Positions 1 to 9,568 are shown, counted from the first letter of the stretch. The stretch is DNA of 22,656 nt from Lachnospiraceae bacterium (GCA_009774615.1 VSOC01000034.1:10499-33154); one strand, 5' to 3'. The notes: generated by a model not told the origin, from the sequence alone. A program made the numbers and translations.

Positions 1-3000
1 GGAGTATGCCTGTTCGTAATCGTGAAAAGTCTTGTTGTTTCCTCATACGTAACACTTGATGTATACTGACTTAGTTCACTGATTTCCTTAACTTCATACA
101 GGATTTCTTTGCCGCCCTTATTCTTGGGAAGATTCTTCCATTCACCCTGCCATCCATTTGCTTCATCAAGAACCAAAGGATCACCTACCGGAGAACCATC
201 TGCAAACAATTGTACAGTAATACTTTCCGGGCGGAAGCCATCCTGGTTTTCTCCGTCTATCCATTTCTTAATGACAAATCGCTCAACCTCATCCGGCACA
301 TAAGTATTGATAATTGTTCCATGATAGTTGTTGTCCAGATTTTCATTCGGATGAACAAATTCTGCCGTATAACCGGCTTCTCCTGCACCGGCTTCCCTGA
401 ATGTATAGACAATCAGTTTTCCATGGTTATAGTACTTGGGCAAATTTTCAAATTTCCAGTTCCAGTTGCCGTCAGCATTCGCCGTAATTTCTTTGCTTTC
501 AATTTTTTCATTGTTAGCATATAATTCCACAATAATGCGTTCAGGGCGCTTTCCATCCTGATTATCGGTATCCTTCCATATCTTTTCACCAGATATTTCT
601 ACCGTTTCCGGAATATGCACGTTCGTAATAATAAATCCTGTTTCTGCATCGCCTGTAATTACAGAAGTATAATCGCCTGCATTTAATTCAGAAATTTTCC
701 AGGTTATCGTCTTTCCATCCAGAGTATATTTGGGCAGATTTTCAAACACTCCCGTCCAGCCATTTTCTTCATTTAATTCCATGGATGCTTCCGATATTGC
801 TTCGCCTTCCTCAATCACTTTAAGCAGATTTACGGTTATGCTCTTCGGTCTCAAACCATCCCGGTCATCGTCATCTTCCCAAATCTTTTTAACTCCAACC
901 TGTGTTTTCTCCACATTCGTGTAAACAATTTCAACCAGTGAATTCTCTTCTTCTGTAATGCTTCCTTCTGCTGTTGCTTTTTCACTTAATTGATGATCAA
1001 CATAAACCAGATATTTACCGGAATCCTCCGTTACCGTATAAGTCGTTCCCACAGGAATTCCTTCAATAATAAAGCTTTCCCCTGCCTTCAGACCAATTTT
1101 AATTGCCGAGAGATCATCATAAATAGGTTGCAAATCACCTTCTGCTTCATCGGTTACTATACGATAAGCAAATGGTCCTTCTGCATCAAGACTTACCGTA
1201 AAATTAAAGGTTTCATCCACATTGTCATTACTTGACTTTAATTGCTTTGTTACCTTCAATGTTCCCAATTTGGCATTTGGATTTTCTAAATTGGTAAGCG
1301 TGAAAATATAATGCTTGCCTACTCCCGACCATGCTGTATCTCGTACAGGCCCGGTAATGGTTCCGGTATATCCGTTAATTGCCGCCTCAGATACACTCCA
1401 GTCTACCGCACTGCTGTCACTAAGGTTCTCCCATGTATAACTCCAGTTTTTGTCCTGATTTAAAATGACAAAAGCATCATCCGGACGTTCCCCCAAAGTG
1501 ACTTTTTCCGCTTTCTCTCCGTTTAAGGATTTCATCAAATAAACTAAAATTTCTTCAGGAATATTTGTTTCACTGCCTTCCCACTTCTTATTTACGGTGA
1601 GCGACAGTTCCTCTGTTCCTATCATCAGGTTTCCATTATTGGCAATTGCAGCTCCATAGCTTCCAGAATAGTTATTTTCCATAACCACGCCATCTTTTCT
1701 GGCAATTGCCTCTGCGGTAGCCTTACCTTCCGAAACCACATGACTTACAATGGTAAAAGAATCCTTTGTTCCCCAAAGATCCGATGCTTTATCTCCATTT
1801 GTTTTCGTCCAGTTTGCAACCGCTCCTCCTAAAACATAATCGGAAACGTAAGCCAATGCACTGTTACTTCCCACAAAGTTAATATCCGCGGGATTTCCTC
1901 CTGCACCTGTATTTTCCGCAATAAATGCACCTTCTGTCTTGAAAATCGCCGTTCTTCCTGTAGGACAGGTATATAATCCGCCTCCGCCAATTTTTGATTC
2001 AGACTGACGGTTTCCAACCAGATACAAATTCTTCATTTCCATGCTACAACCCGCATTGATGTACAATGCTCCGCCGCCTGCATAGTTCGTAAGCGTGCTC
2101 GTTGTTTTGTTATCCCTAAAATCTCCGCTGTAAATCTTTCCGGAAGCCCACTGATATAATGCAATTGCACCGCCAAGTTCGCTGGTACTGTTATTTTCAA
2201 ATAAGGGGCGTCCTTCTTGACCAACATACAGTTCAGAAAAGAAGGTTACATATATCGCTCCGCCGCCATTTCCACCACATCGGTTGCCTCTGAATGTACC
2301 GCCGTCAATGTAGATTTTGCTATGTCTGCCAAATTCCTTTTGAATGCCCTCCCCGCAGATAGCACCTCCGCTGCTGCCAGCAATATTATCTTCAAGAACA
2401 CCTCCGTCGATACGTACTACTGCAGAATGGGAATAAATTGCACCACCTTCTCTGCTTGCCTGGTTTCCTTTTATGGCACCGCCATGAATATTTATTTGCG
2501 GGTCAACAGAACTGGTAGAAATCGCACCACCTCTTACCGCAACATTATCTTCAATTATTCCGCCGTTAATATTCAATACAGCTTTTCCGCTGACATAAAT
2601 CGCTCCGCCGCCGGAAGAAGCAGAATTATTTCCGCCGCGAATATCGGTATTGCCATTAATATTTAATGTTCCCGATACGGTAATTAATGCGGCATTAGCC
2701 AGAATTTTATCACCATCGATTTTAATGCCATCGAAGATAACATCTTCGCCATCCTTAATATTAAACAGGGCATTGTCTTTACATTCCGGACAACGTTTAA
2801 ATACAATTCCACTATTATTCAAACATTCTTCATCTTCCTTAGTGATATCTACTGTACTGCAAACATAAACTTCCTGATAATTTTTTTCCTTTGCACTTAC
2901 TACAGCTTCCTGTAATGTTGGCTTCACAATCACATTGTCCGTAGAAACATGGGCATCGGAGGCACTCAAGTAAACACAATCACCGATTTCTTTTGTACTA

Positions 3001-6000
3001 TAATACCCTACAGAGTACGTACATGCAGTGTAGTTCGGAGATGATGTACTTCCGCCGTTAATATTGCCGTATTTCTGCGTCGCCGGATTTGTATGCGCAA
3101 GTATATAGGTCACATTCCCGGATGACTTCGCCGGAATATCATCAAATCCAATTAATTCTGCATTACTTTTTGCTGTTGACTTCGTGCTGCAGTTTCTTAC
3201 AAAGATATCTGCGGATGGTGTATTTCCGCTGATTTTAAATGTAGCGGTCTTAGGATCATTGGGTGCTTTATTTCCGTAGAAGCTGCTTGAACCAGAAACC
3301 GTATATTTACCGCCGCCTGCGTAGGTTGCAAGATAAGCACCGCCTCCATAATATTTATTTGCCGTATTTCCGTTGACTTCAGTATCTTCAAAGCTGATCT
3401 CCGGCAATATCGAATATACTCCGCCGCCGTTTTTAGCCGCAGTATTTTCTACAATCTTACATGCCTTAAAGACTGCTTCACCAGTTGTACTCGTGCTGGG
3501 GAAGCTGATCGCGCCACCATTTGCTCCGCTGGTATTGTTCCGTAGTTCACAGTCTTCAAACTCGTATTTTGCACCTGCGATATTAGCAAGATAAAGAGCC
3601 CCGCCATCTTTTTTAGATTGGTTCTCATATATTTCTGCATTTTTCATCGACAGGTTTTTAACTTTGCCGGAAATGGTACCGCCAAATCCATTTGTAGAAT
3701 TACCATGCATTACAATATTCGATACGACCAATGCTACACCTTTTGGAAGCTCGCTATAAATAGCACCGCCACCTTCAGGTGCAAAACTGCCTGAAGAACT
3801 GGATATATTTTTTTCAAATGCACAATTATCCTGCAGAGCAATCACACCGGAAGTTGCCTTTGATGCATTGAGCGCCAATGCTCCGCCTATAACTGCCTCA
3901 TTTTTTACAAATCTGGTTTCACGAATGCTGGCATTCACTTCTGCTGCATAAGTATTGTCAATGAAAACTGCACCGCCCTTTGAACCAGATTTATTTTCTT
4001 CCAGATTCACATTCTGTAAATTCAGAGCAGATTTTGTATTAATTGCGCCACCGTTGCTGCTTTTCGCGGTATTTTTTGTAAAATAGCAGTCCGTTATCGT
4101 CAGTGCATCATTTTCAAATACATTTCGATTATCAAAATAAATCGCACCACCGCTAGAAGTTGCTTCATTCCCTGTAAACTGGGTATCTCCGCTTATCTCT
4201 GCCTTCATGGATGCTTTTGCTCCAGAATTATTGCTCTCCAAACTTATTGCACCGCCGCTGGAAGCCCTGTTATTCTCGAAAATACAATTATCCATGGTAA
4301 ACAGAACTTCTCTCCCTTTCACGGAGTTCATCAGTTCTACAGAAATAGCGCCGCCTTTTCCTGATGTTACATTATCATGAAAGTGACACTGCGTAAAAAT
4401 TGTTTTAATTTTACTGTCTGTACTATAGGGAGAAACCGTTACTGCTCCACCATTTCCGCCTGCGTTTCCATCCCACAATTCACAGCTATCCATATAAATA
4501 TCTGTGTCAAGAGCGGCTATAATCCCGCCAGATTTCCTGGTCGTTCCATAAAAGCTAATACCTTCACTGTTTACTAATGCATCCTTACTGCCTTGCAAAT
4601 CAACCCCGATAATGTTAAGTTCTCCATGGGTGTCTGCTCCATAACGGTTAATATCCATTTCAACCGCACGATACCCACTGGCAGCTACAATCTTTCCTCC
4701 TTTTAACGTAAGCGAAACATCTTTTTTGTTCATGTTCGCAGTAATGACCGTATCGTTTCTGCCCGTCCAGGTATGGCCATTCAGGTCGATGGTGAAACTT
4801 CTATCCTCCATCTCCACGCTTTCCGTAATATCATCTAAAAGTGTAATGATTGCACCATCTTCTGAGGCAGCAACAGCTCTCGTTATTGTTGGATATGAAT
4901 TTCCATCCACAGAAACCTTTGGTGTCATTACCACAGCAAGCAAATATTTTGAAAAACTGTCGGTCTGGAAGGAAAATTCCGTTGTATCTGTATTTTCTAC
5001 CGTAGTTACTGTTTCTGCCTGTGCACTGTCCGGCAGATGCACAACCGAAATCTCTTTTACCTCATTTGCATCTTTATCAGAAACAATAGCTTCCTTGAAA
5101 TTCATGCTAACCGCTACTGGCTTTAACGGCTCTACCTCTTCACCGGTTTCCAGGGAAATAAAAGAAATATCATAAGCCAATACATCTACAATCGACTGTT
5201 CTTCTTTTAATGCATTGTTAGCCTGTTCGGTCAGTTCCTGCAATTCGGTTTCTTCTTCAATCCTGGAAGCCCTAAGTTCTACCTCTTCTTCAAATGCACC
5301 CTCCGGCACATCTACCGTAAATATGGCATCTGATGTTTCAGCAGTATAAACAGCAGCGGCAATAATGGTTTCCAGCTCTGCTATTTCAACTTCTATGCAA
5401 AGATCCTCAACGACATCTTCCACCCGATATACATAAGCATATCCTTTCCAGGACGAACTAGCTTCAAGACTTTCGGGGGCTTCTACAGCCTCCGCCATAT
5501 TTCCGTTTACATGTACAGAAGCAATTTCAAAACCTTCCTTCGGTTCAACCGCAAAATACAGATCTTCACCTTCTGCTACATAGGCATCACCGATGATTTC
5601 TGCAGCTTCATCTACATTCACCAGATAGTCTACATGGAATTCTGCCTGTTTTTCTTCTGTTCCCTGACTTAATTCCACTGCTTTTTTCACATCTTCCAGA
5701 TCCACACAATAAGCCTTTGCGGTAATGGTCTGGCGGATGGTTACTGCATCATAGGCTTTTCCCGGAATTTCCCAGTCATCATAATTTCCGTCATCTTCCC
5801 CGGAAACTTCGTTTTCTTCTTCATCGGCGGACACTGCACCATCTGCTTTTTCTTCTTGCTCTGCAGATGTTTCTTTGATGCTCTCCTGAAGAGTTGTTTC
5901 TTCGTCTGCCTTGGCACTGGTTTCTTCCTGCATAGCTGCCTCGGTTATTTCTTCAGTTTCTAATGTTTCCGAAACACTTTCCTGAGGAATTTCTGATATC

Positions 6001-7691
6001 ACCTCGTTCGCCGTACTTTCCTCTTCTGTCTGCGCTTCCCCTTCGGCAACCGTTTCTTCTGCTGTACCTGCACTTTCTTCCTGTACCGCAGTTTCTTTTA
6101 CAGATTCTTCAACTGCTGTTGTCACTTCTGCCGCCGTTTCCGGTTCTGATGTTTTCTGACTTTCTTTCTCCTCTTCTGCCGGTTCCTGTTCGGCTGTTGT
6201 TTCTTCCTTCGTTTCCTCCTTGCTTACCTCTGCTGTTGTTTCTTCCGTAATTTCTTCAGCTTCCTCTTCTTGCGTTTCCTCTTTTACATCTTCCGCTGCT
6301 TCTGCCGCTGTTTCCGGCTCGGTTTCTTTAGCTTCGCCTTCTGCCTCTAAATCTTCAAGCGCGTCCAGAGAAACAAAAACCATAGCGGTTTTATGATTAG
6401 ACAGGGACAGATCTTTTCCTTCATCATTGCTGCTTCCCTTATCATGACTGTCCTTTTCTTGGGATGAACTATCCGATTTTTCTGCGCTTTCTCCTTTAGA
6501 TGACTTATCTTCAGACGATTTATCCTCAGAAGAACCACGATCCTCGGATTTTGCGGTATCTTCCTTTACCGATTCTTCTTTCTTATCCGACTGTTTTTCT
6601 GCAGGTTCTTCTTTTGCTGCCTCATCCTTCTTTTCTGGTTGTTCTTTTGCAGAATCGTCCTTTACCGCTTCATCCTTCTTTTCCGAATTCGTTTCTGCGG
6701 AGTCTTCCTTTACCGCTTCGTCCTTCTTTTCCGAATTCGTTTCTGCGGAGTCTTCCTTTACCGCTTCGTCCTTCTTTTCCAAATCTGTTTCTTCCGAGTC
6801 TTCTTTTGCGGCTTCATCTTCTCCGGCTTCTTTTTCATCGTTTACTTCTGCGGAATCTGCCTTATCCACAGTTTCCTTTTCATCTGCTTCATCTACTTTT
6901 TCATCTGCTTTATCATCATTTACCTTGCTTTCCGATTCCCCGGCACCTTCCGGTGTATTCTCTAAATTATCCTTGGACGTGCTTTCAGATGTTTTATCCG
7001 AAGTATCATCCGATGTTTCGCCAGACAGATTGCCTGATGTTTCCTTTGTGCCGCCTCCAGATGCTCCTCCAGATACACTTGCGGATGTCCCGCCGGAATT
7101 TCCTCCGGACACAGTACCATTGTCTTTTTTGCCGGAACCTTCCCCGGGTTCTTTTTCATCCTTGTTTTCTTTACCTTCCAGTTCTTCTGATGTTTCCTCT
7201 TCCCCAGCTTCCACTGCTGCCGTATTTGATGCTACCGTTACCAGTTCGGTTTCGTAGCCGTCAATGTTTACGCAGAAGTCGATATCCTGGTTACTTTCAT
7301 TCAGAAATAAGAAAATAACTTCTTTTTCCTTACTGTGATAAAAAATCCTCAGTTCGGTTCCTTCTGCCGCAAGATGATCATCAATATCAACATCCAGTTC
7401 GTAGATTTTGCCTTCCTCCGGTAAAAACAGCTTTTCATATTTTTTTATTATGCTGTTTTTGGGAGCATCCAGCCCCATCTCCTCCAAATCCTCTTTTGTA
7501 AACTCCTCCTGATCCTGTAAATGCGCTGCTGCTTCCAGGATCTTTTCTCCCTCTGCCATAAACAGAGAAATTTCCCGCTCTTCGCCTGCAAAGGCTGTAA
7601 TTGCATTTCCGCCCATGTTCATGATTATCATGGTTATGGATAAAAGAAATGCTACCAGTCGTTTGTAGTTTTTGCGAATTTCCTTTAACAT
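1..7691 (-). CDS. Giant Cna-B / beta-helix cell-surface adhesin, 3' end outside window (partial)
   Basis: One uninterrupted reading frame runs from the ATG at 7691 to the left edge, at least 2563 residues with no stop, so the C-terminus and any sortase motif are not visible. GAAAGGGG lies just upstream of the ATG. Residues 1-35 form a signal peptide (KNYKR, hydrophobic core, AFA cleavage site). About 145-640 is a Glu/Ser/Lys/Thr-rich stalk with tandem repeats. About 640-910 holds beta-rich Ig-like modules. About 920-1460 and 1655-1915 are two blocks of polymorphic-membrane-protein-like beta-helix rungs (Cys-x-Phe..Asn...GGAI/GGAV/GGAL), with Cys recurring at the equivalent place in at least seven rungs of the first block. 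From about 2030 come a Cna-B-like domain, a pilin isopeptide-linker-like domain (about 2136-2258) and three Cna-B domains with KKIW, EKIW and KKWI starts. Such domains usually carry intramolecular isopeptide bonds. The likely role is adhesion. The ligand is unknown. Confidence 0.9.
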   Translation of the reverse strand, partial: MLKEIRKNYKRLVAFLLSITMIIMNMGGNAITAFAGEEREISLFMAEGEKILEAAAHLQDQEEFTKEDLEEMGLDAPKNSIIKKYEKLFLPEEGKIYELDVDIDDHLAAEGTELRIFYHSKEKEVIFLFLNESNQDIDFCVNIDGYETELVTVASNTAAVEAGEEETSEELEGKENKDEKEPGEGSGKKDNGTVSGGNSGGTSASVSGGASGGGTKETSGNLSGETSDDTSDKTSESTSKDNLENTPEGAGESESKVNDDKADEKVDEADEKETVDKADSAEVNDEKEAGEDEAAKEDSEETDLEKKDEAVKEDSAETNSEKKDEAVKEDSAETNSEKKDEAVKDDSAKEQPEKKDEAAKEEPAEKQSDKKEESVKEDTAKSEDRGSSEDKSSEDKSSKGESAEKSDSSSQEKDSHDKGSSNDEGKDLSLSNHKTAMVFVSLDALEDLEAEGEAKETEPETAAEAAEDVKEETQEEEAEEITEETTAEVSKEETKEETTAEQEPAEEEKESQKTSEPETAAEVTTAVEESVKETAVQEESAGTAEETVAEGEAQTEEESTANEVISEIPQESVSETLETEEITEAAMQEETSAKADEETTLQESIKETSAEQEEKADGAVSADEEENEVSGEDDGNYDDWEIPGKAYDAVTIRQTITAKAYCVDLEDVKKAVELSQGTEEKQAEFHVDYLVNVDEAAEIIGDAYVAEGEDLYFAVEPKEGFEIASVHVNGNMAEAVEAPESLEASSSWKGYAYVYRVEDVVEDLCIEVEIAELETIIAAAVYTAETSDAIFTVDVPEGAFEEEVELRASRIEEETELQELTEQANNALKEEQSIVDVLAYDISFISLETGEEVEPLKPVAVSMNFKEAIVSDKDANEVKEISVVHLPDSAQAETVTTVENTDTTEFSFQTDSFSKYLLAVVMTPKVSVDGNSYPTITRAVAASEDGAIITLLDDITESVEMEDRSFTIDLNGHTWTGRNDTVITANMNKKDVSLTLKGGKIVAASGYRAVEMDINRYGADTHGELNIIGVDLQGSKDALVNSEGISFYGTTRKSGGIIAALDTDIYMDSCELWDGNAGGNGGAVTVSPYSTDSKIKTIFTQCHFHDNVTSGKGGAISVELMNSVKGREVLFTMDNCIFENNRASSGGAISLESNNSGAKASMKAEISGDTQFTGNEATSSGGAIYFDNRNVFENDALTITDCYFTKNTAKSSNGGAINTKSALNLQNVNLEENKSGSKGGAVFIDNTYAAEVNASIRETRFVKNEAVIGGALALNASKATSGVIALQDNCAFEKNISSSSGSFAPEGGGAIYSELPKGVALVVSNIVMHGNSTNGFGGTISGKVKNLSMKNAEIYENQSKKDGGALYLANIAGAKYEFEDCELRNNTSGANGGAISFPSTSTTGEAVFKACKIVENTAAKNGGGVYSILPEISFEDTEVNGNTANKYYGGGAYLATYAGGGKYTVSGSSSFYGNKAPNDPKTATFKISGNTPSADIFVRNCSTKSTAKSNAELIGFDDIPAKSSGNVTYILAHTNPATQKYGNINGGSTSSPNYTACTYSVGYYSTKEIGDCVYLSASDAHVSTDNVIVKPTLQEAVVSAKEKNYQEVYVCSTVDITKEDEECLNNSGIVFKRCPECKDNALFNIKDGEDVIFDGIKIDGDKILANAALITVSGTLNINGNTDIRGGNNSASSGGGAIYVSGKAVLNINGGIIEDNVAVRGGAISTSSVDPQINIHGGAIKGNQASREGGAIYSHSAVVRIDGGVLEDNIAGSSGGAICGEGIQKEFGRHSKIYIDGGTFRGNRCGGNGGGAIYVTFFSELYVGQEGRPLFENNSTSELGGAIALYQWASGKIYSGDFRDNKTTSTLTNYAGGGALYINAGCSMEMKNLYLVGNRQSESKIGGGGLYTCPTGRTAIFKTEGAFIAENTGAGGNPADINFVGSNSALAYVSDYVLGGAVANWTKTNGDKASDLWGTKDSFTIVSHVVSEGKATAEAIARKDGVVMENNYSGSYGAAIANNGNLMIGTEELSLTVNKKWEGSETNIPEEILVYLMKSLNGEKAEKVTLGERPDDAFVILNQDKNWSYTWENLSDSSAVDWSVSEAAINGYTGTITGPVRDTAWSGVGKHYIFTLTNLENPNAKLGTLKVTKQLKSSNDNVDETFNFTVSLDAEGPFAYRIVTDEAEGDLQPIYDDLSAIKIGLKAGESFIIEGIPVGTTYTVTEDSGKYLVYVDHQLSEKATAEGSITEEENSLVEIVYTNVEKTQVGVKKIWEDDDDRDGLRPKSITVNLLKVIEEGEAISEASMELNEENGWTGVFENLPKYTLDGKTITWKISELNAGDYTSVITGDAETGFIITNVHIPETVEISGEKIWKDTDNQDGKRPERIIVELYANNEKIESKEITANADGNWNWKFENLPKYYNHGKLIVYTFREAGAGEAGYTAEFVHPNENLDNNYHGTIINTYVPDEVERFVIKKWIDGENQDGFRPESITVQLFADGSPVGDPLVLDEANGWQGEWKNLPKNKGGKEILYEVKEISELSQYTSSVTYEETTRLFTITNRHT
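6565..6804 (-). repeat. 48-bp tandem repeat (five units) in the adhesin stalk
   Basis: Five consecutive 48-bp units lie at 6565-6612, 6613-6660, 6661-6708, 6709-6756 and 6757-6804. Units three and four differ at a single base. The others are diverged. Each encodes 16 residues of the form KKDEAVKEDSAETNSE, so copy-number change keeps the reading frame. The repeats lie in the charged stalk, where length variation would alter how far the binding domains project from the wall. Confidence 0.85.
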
Positions 7692-7779
7692 GACTTTTCC
7701 CCTTTCTTTTGGTTTGTTTTTCCAATATTATCTATATTTATCGTCTATGTATTACTGCACATCCATCCGCACACCCATC

Positions 7780-7962
7780 CTATCCGGCTGCATTTTCGAT
7801 TCCTGTGCTGACGTTTTCCACAGATTCATCGATTAATTTAATCAGTTCCAGGAAGCTTCGGAAGTTCTTTGTTTTTTCCTGGTTCAGCCAGGTTACGTTT
7901 CCCTGCCATGTGGCGTTTTGATTGTCAACAATGCTGACCAAAAACATTTGGCTGCTTTCCAT
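7780..7962 (-). CDS. 60-residue small protein coupled to the BTAD regulator, function unknown
   Basis: The start is the ATG at 7962, one base after the regulator's TGA, with GAGGAGG 9 nt upstream inside the regulator's last codons. This points to translational coupling. A longer in-frame version starting inside the regulator is possible but has no advantage. The protein is MESSQMFLVSIVDNQ, then NATWQGNVTW, a charged turn, then an amphipathic helix FRSFLELIKLIDES, predicted here as a beta-hairpin plus helix. There is no signal peptide or membrane segment, so it should be cytoplasmic. From memory, similar short proteins with an N-A-T/S-W-Q-G motif and an F-R-S-x-L-E-L-I helix occur beside BTAD regulators in Lachnospiraceae. 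I know of no assigned function. A partner or modulator of the regulator is the simplest inference. The adhesin ATG follows 88 bp downstream. Confidence 0.82.
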   Translation of the reverse strand: MESSQMFLVSIVDNQNATWQGNVTWLNQEKTKNFRSFLELIKLIDESVENVSTGIENAAG

Positions 7963-7963
7963 T

Positions 7964-9250
7964 TCACACAACCTCCTCCCTGGCAAAGTCATCCATTGGC
8001 TCAATTTCCAGCTTGACCTCCAGTCCCTCCTGCTGTTCAAATTCCTTCCATCCCTTTTCTAAGCGCAGACGAAGGCAGGGAATAGCATCCTCTCCGCTGA
8101 CGATTAAAAGGGCCAAAAACTGGTTTTTGCTGTATTGCGTATAGGCATCCTGCTTGCGCAGAAGACCAGATAAAACATCGCCAAATTTCTCCATCTGCTT
8201 TTCCAGGCACGGTATTGGTTCTGGACTTTCTCTTCTTTTTTCTCTTTCGTTTTCACTTTTGGTTTTGTTTTCGCTTTTATGTTCTTTCATGCTGTCTTTT
8301 CTGCTGCTAAATCTGCCATCCGTATTTAGGGTACAAAGCAGAAAAAGTGGAATTTTTTCTTCCCGCCTGGCAATCTGCCCCAAAACCCGGCACACATCAA
8401 CAAAGTGCAGGTAACTGCAAAAATATGCCTTGCTGATTTCTCCGCTTTCTTCCAGTTCTTCTTCCATTAACTGCATCAGCTTTAACTTGCCCTCTGCTGG
8501 CACCGGCATCTCTGCTTTTTTCCGGAACGGAACAATGCCGAATTCTTTTTCAAACATCTCATTCGCCTTTCTCGAAACCTCCGCTGCCTCCTGATATTTT
8601 TCCTGAGCCAGCAGGCACTCAATCTGCAGTTCCTGCCATCCGTCATAGGGGTGGAATCGACTGGCTCTGGTACTGAGCCGCAAGAGTTCGCTGTAATTTT
8701 TCTGTTTTTGGACAATCTGGCAAAGTTCTTTTAAATACTTGCTGTAAATCCTGTGATAATGCGAATTTTCTACTACAGCCCACTCTTCTGCCCCCAGGGA
8801 CGGTAAAAATTCTCCCTGATAAATGCTGCAAAGTTCACGAAGCTGCTCATCCCGGTTTTCCTGAACCTTCGTACTTTTCAACTGCTTATCCAAATCATCC
8901 ATACGTCCGGTATCGCTTTCCACACTATAATCCATGCTGAAATAATACCTGCCCTTGACTGCGGGAAGATATTTGCCTGCCGGAAAGCCAGATTCATCCA
9001 TATCCTTGCGCAGCTTACAGATCTGACTTCTTAAATTCCCCAGTTTCTTCCCAAAATACTCGCCTTTTATCTCCAGCATCTCTATCAGGTTCTGACAGGA
9101 AACTCCTTCTTTCCCTGCTTTCAGGAGAATCAGCAGCATCTGGATTCTTTTCTGTTTAAGATCTTTTACTATAACGATTGGTTTTCCATGAAAATTCAGG
9201 GAAAAACTTCCCAAAAAATGGACATTAAAATCAATATTTCTTTCTTCCAA
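7964..9250 (-). CDS. BTAD (SARP-type) transcriptional regulator with degenerate cyclase/GGDEF-like C-terminus
   Basis: A 428-residue protein with a TTG start preceded by GGAGG at 9-nt spacing. Residues 1-105 fit an OmpR-type winged helix-turn-helix (VHFLGSFSL start, KRIQMLLILL helix, RSQICKLRKDM recognition region). Residues 115-240 fit the helical TPR-like bacterial transcriptional activator domain (YQGEFLP, HPYDGWQELQIECLLAQEKYQ split by short loops). Residues about 275-425 resemble a nucleotidyl-cyclase/GGDEF fold in which the signature becomes TQYSKNQFLALL (371-382), without the catalytic GG(D/E)EF residues. A hydrophilic insertion rich in Lys, Glu and Ser lies at about 315-345. SARP-type proteins activate nearby genes. 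This one heads the cluster with the small protein and adhesin, so it probably controls them. The regulator call is secure. The cyclase-like assignment is a pattern match by eye. Confidence 0.85.
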   Translation of the reverse strand: MEERNIDFNVHFLGSFSLNFHGKPIVIVKDLKQKRIQMLLILLKAGKEGVSCQNLIEMLEIKGEYFGKKLGNLRSQICKLRKDMDESGFPAGKYLPAVKGRYYFSMDYSVESDTGRMDDLDKQLKSTKVQENRDEQLRELCSIYQGEFLPSLGAEEWAVVENSHYHRIYSKYLKELCQIVQKQKNYSELLRLSTRASRFHPYDGWQELQIECLLAQEKYQEAAEVSRKANEMFEKEFGIVPFRKKAEMPVPAEGKLKLMQLMEEELEESGEISKAYFCSYLHFVDVCRVLGQIARREEKIPLFLLCTLNTDGRFSSRKDSMKEHKSENKTKSENEREKRRESPEPIPCLEKQMEKFGDVLSGLLRKQDAYTQYSKNQFLALLIVSGEDAIPCLRLRLEKGWKEFEQQEGLEVKLEIEPMDDFAREEVV

Positions 9251-9352
9251 TGCCTGACACCTCCTGTCTGGTTCTGGAAAAATATAGGTTTCTATCCTGC
9301 TAAGCCTACCTGAGCTACAATGAATCTTTCACCGATTACCTTTATTTTTCTC

Positions 9353-9386
9353 ATCATAACATACCAAACATTGCCAGAAACATTTC
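9353..9386 (-). promoter_or_regulatory. Candidate promoter of the BTAD regulator cluster
   Basis: On the minus strand TATGAT (9358-9353) is preceded by TGT, making an extended -10 element. The -35 region is poor (TTTCTG-like at 16-17 nt). It would give a leader of about 95 nt before the TTG start. It is the best candidate in this AT-rich gap, but not a strong one. Confidence 0.4.
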
Positions 9387-9497
9387 ATCTCCTGTATTTA
9401 GAAGTTAAAATCTTAAAATTATTTTCTAATTTTGGAGTTAATCGGTCGAAACATCAGCTTTTCTTATATTTTTTATTCATGCACAAATCATTGATGT

Positions 9498-9536
9498 ATA
9501 AAAAAGAGTCCGGCTTTTTGATAAGCCAGACTCTTA
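9498..9536 (-). terminator. Rho-independent terminator of the DUF1576 gene
   Basis: On the minus strand a 13-bp stem AAGAGTCTGGCTT / AAGCCGGACTCTT (one G-U pair), with a short A-rich loop, is followed directly by TTTTTT. It lies about 140 nt after the DUF1576 stop and separates that gene from the regulator cluster further along the same strand. Confidence 0.85.
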
Positions 9537-9568
9537 GACAGGCTGCAGCATTTAAACATCTGCCTGTT

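Noticed and set aside
109..7318. Many plus-strand open frames opposite the adhesin, up to 272 codons
   Set aside because: They are antisense shadows of the low-complexity, Ser/Glu-rich adhesin frame (for example Leu/Phe/Pro-rich translations of the stalk). None has a convincing ribosome binding site or domain.
7964..8430. Active diguanylate cyclase at the end of the BTAD regulator
   Set aside because: The position of the GGDEF signature reads YSKNQF, so the metal- and substrate-binding residues are absent.
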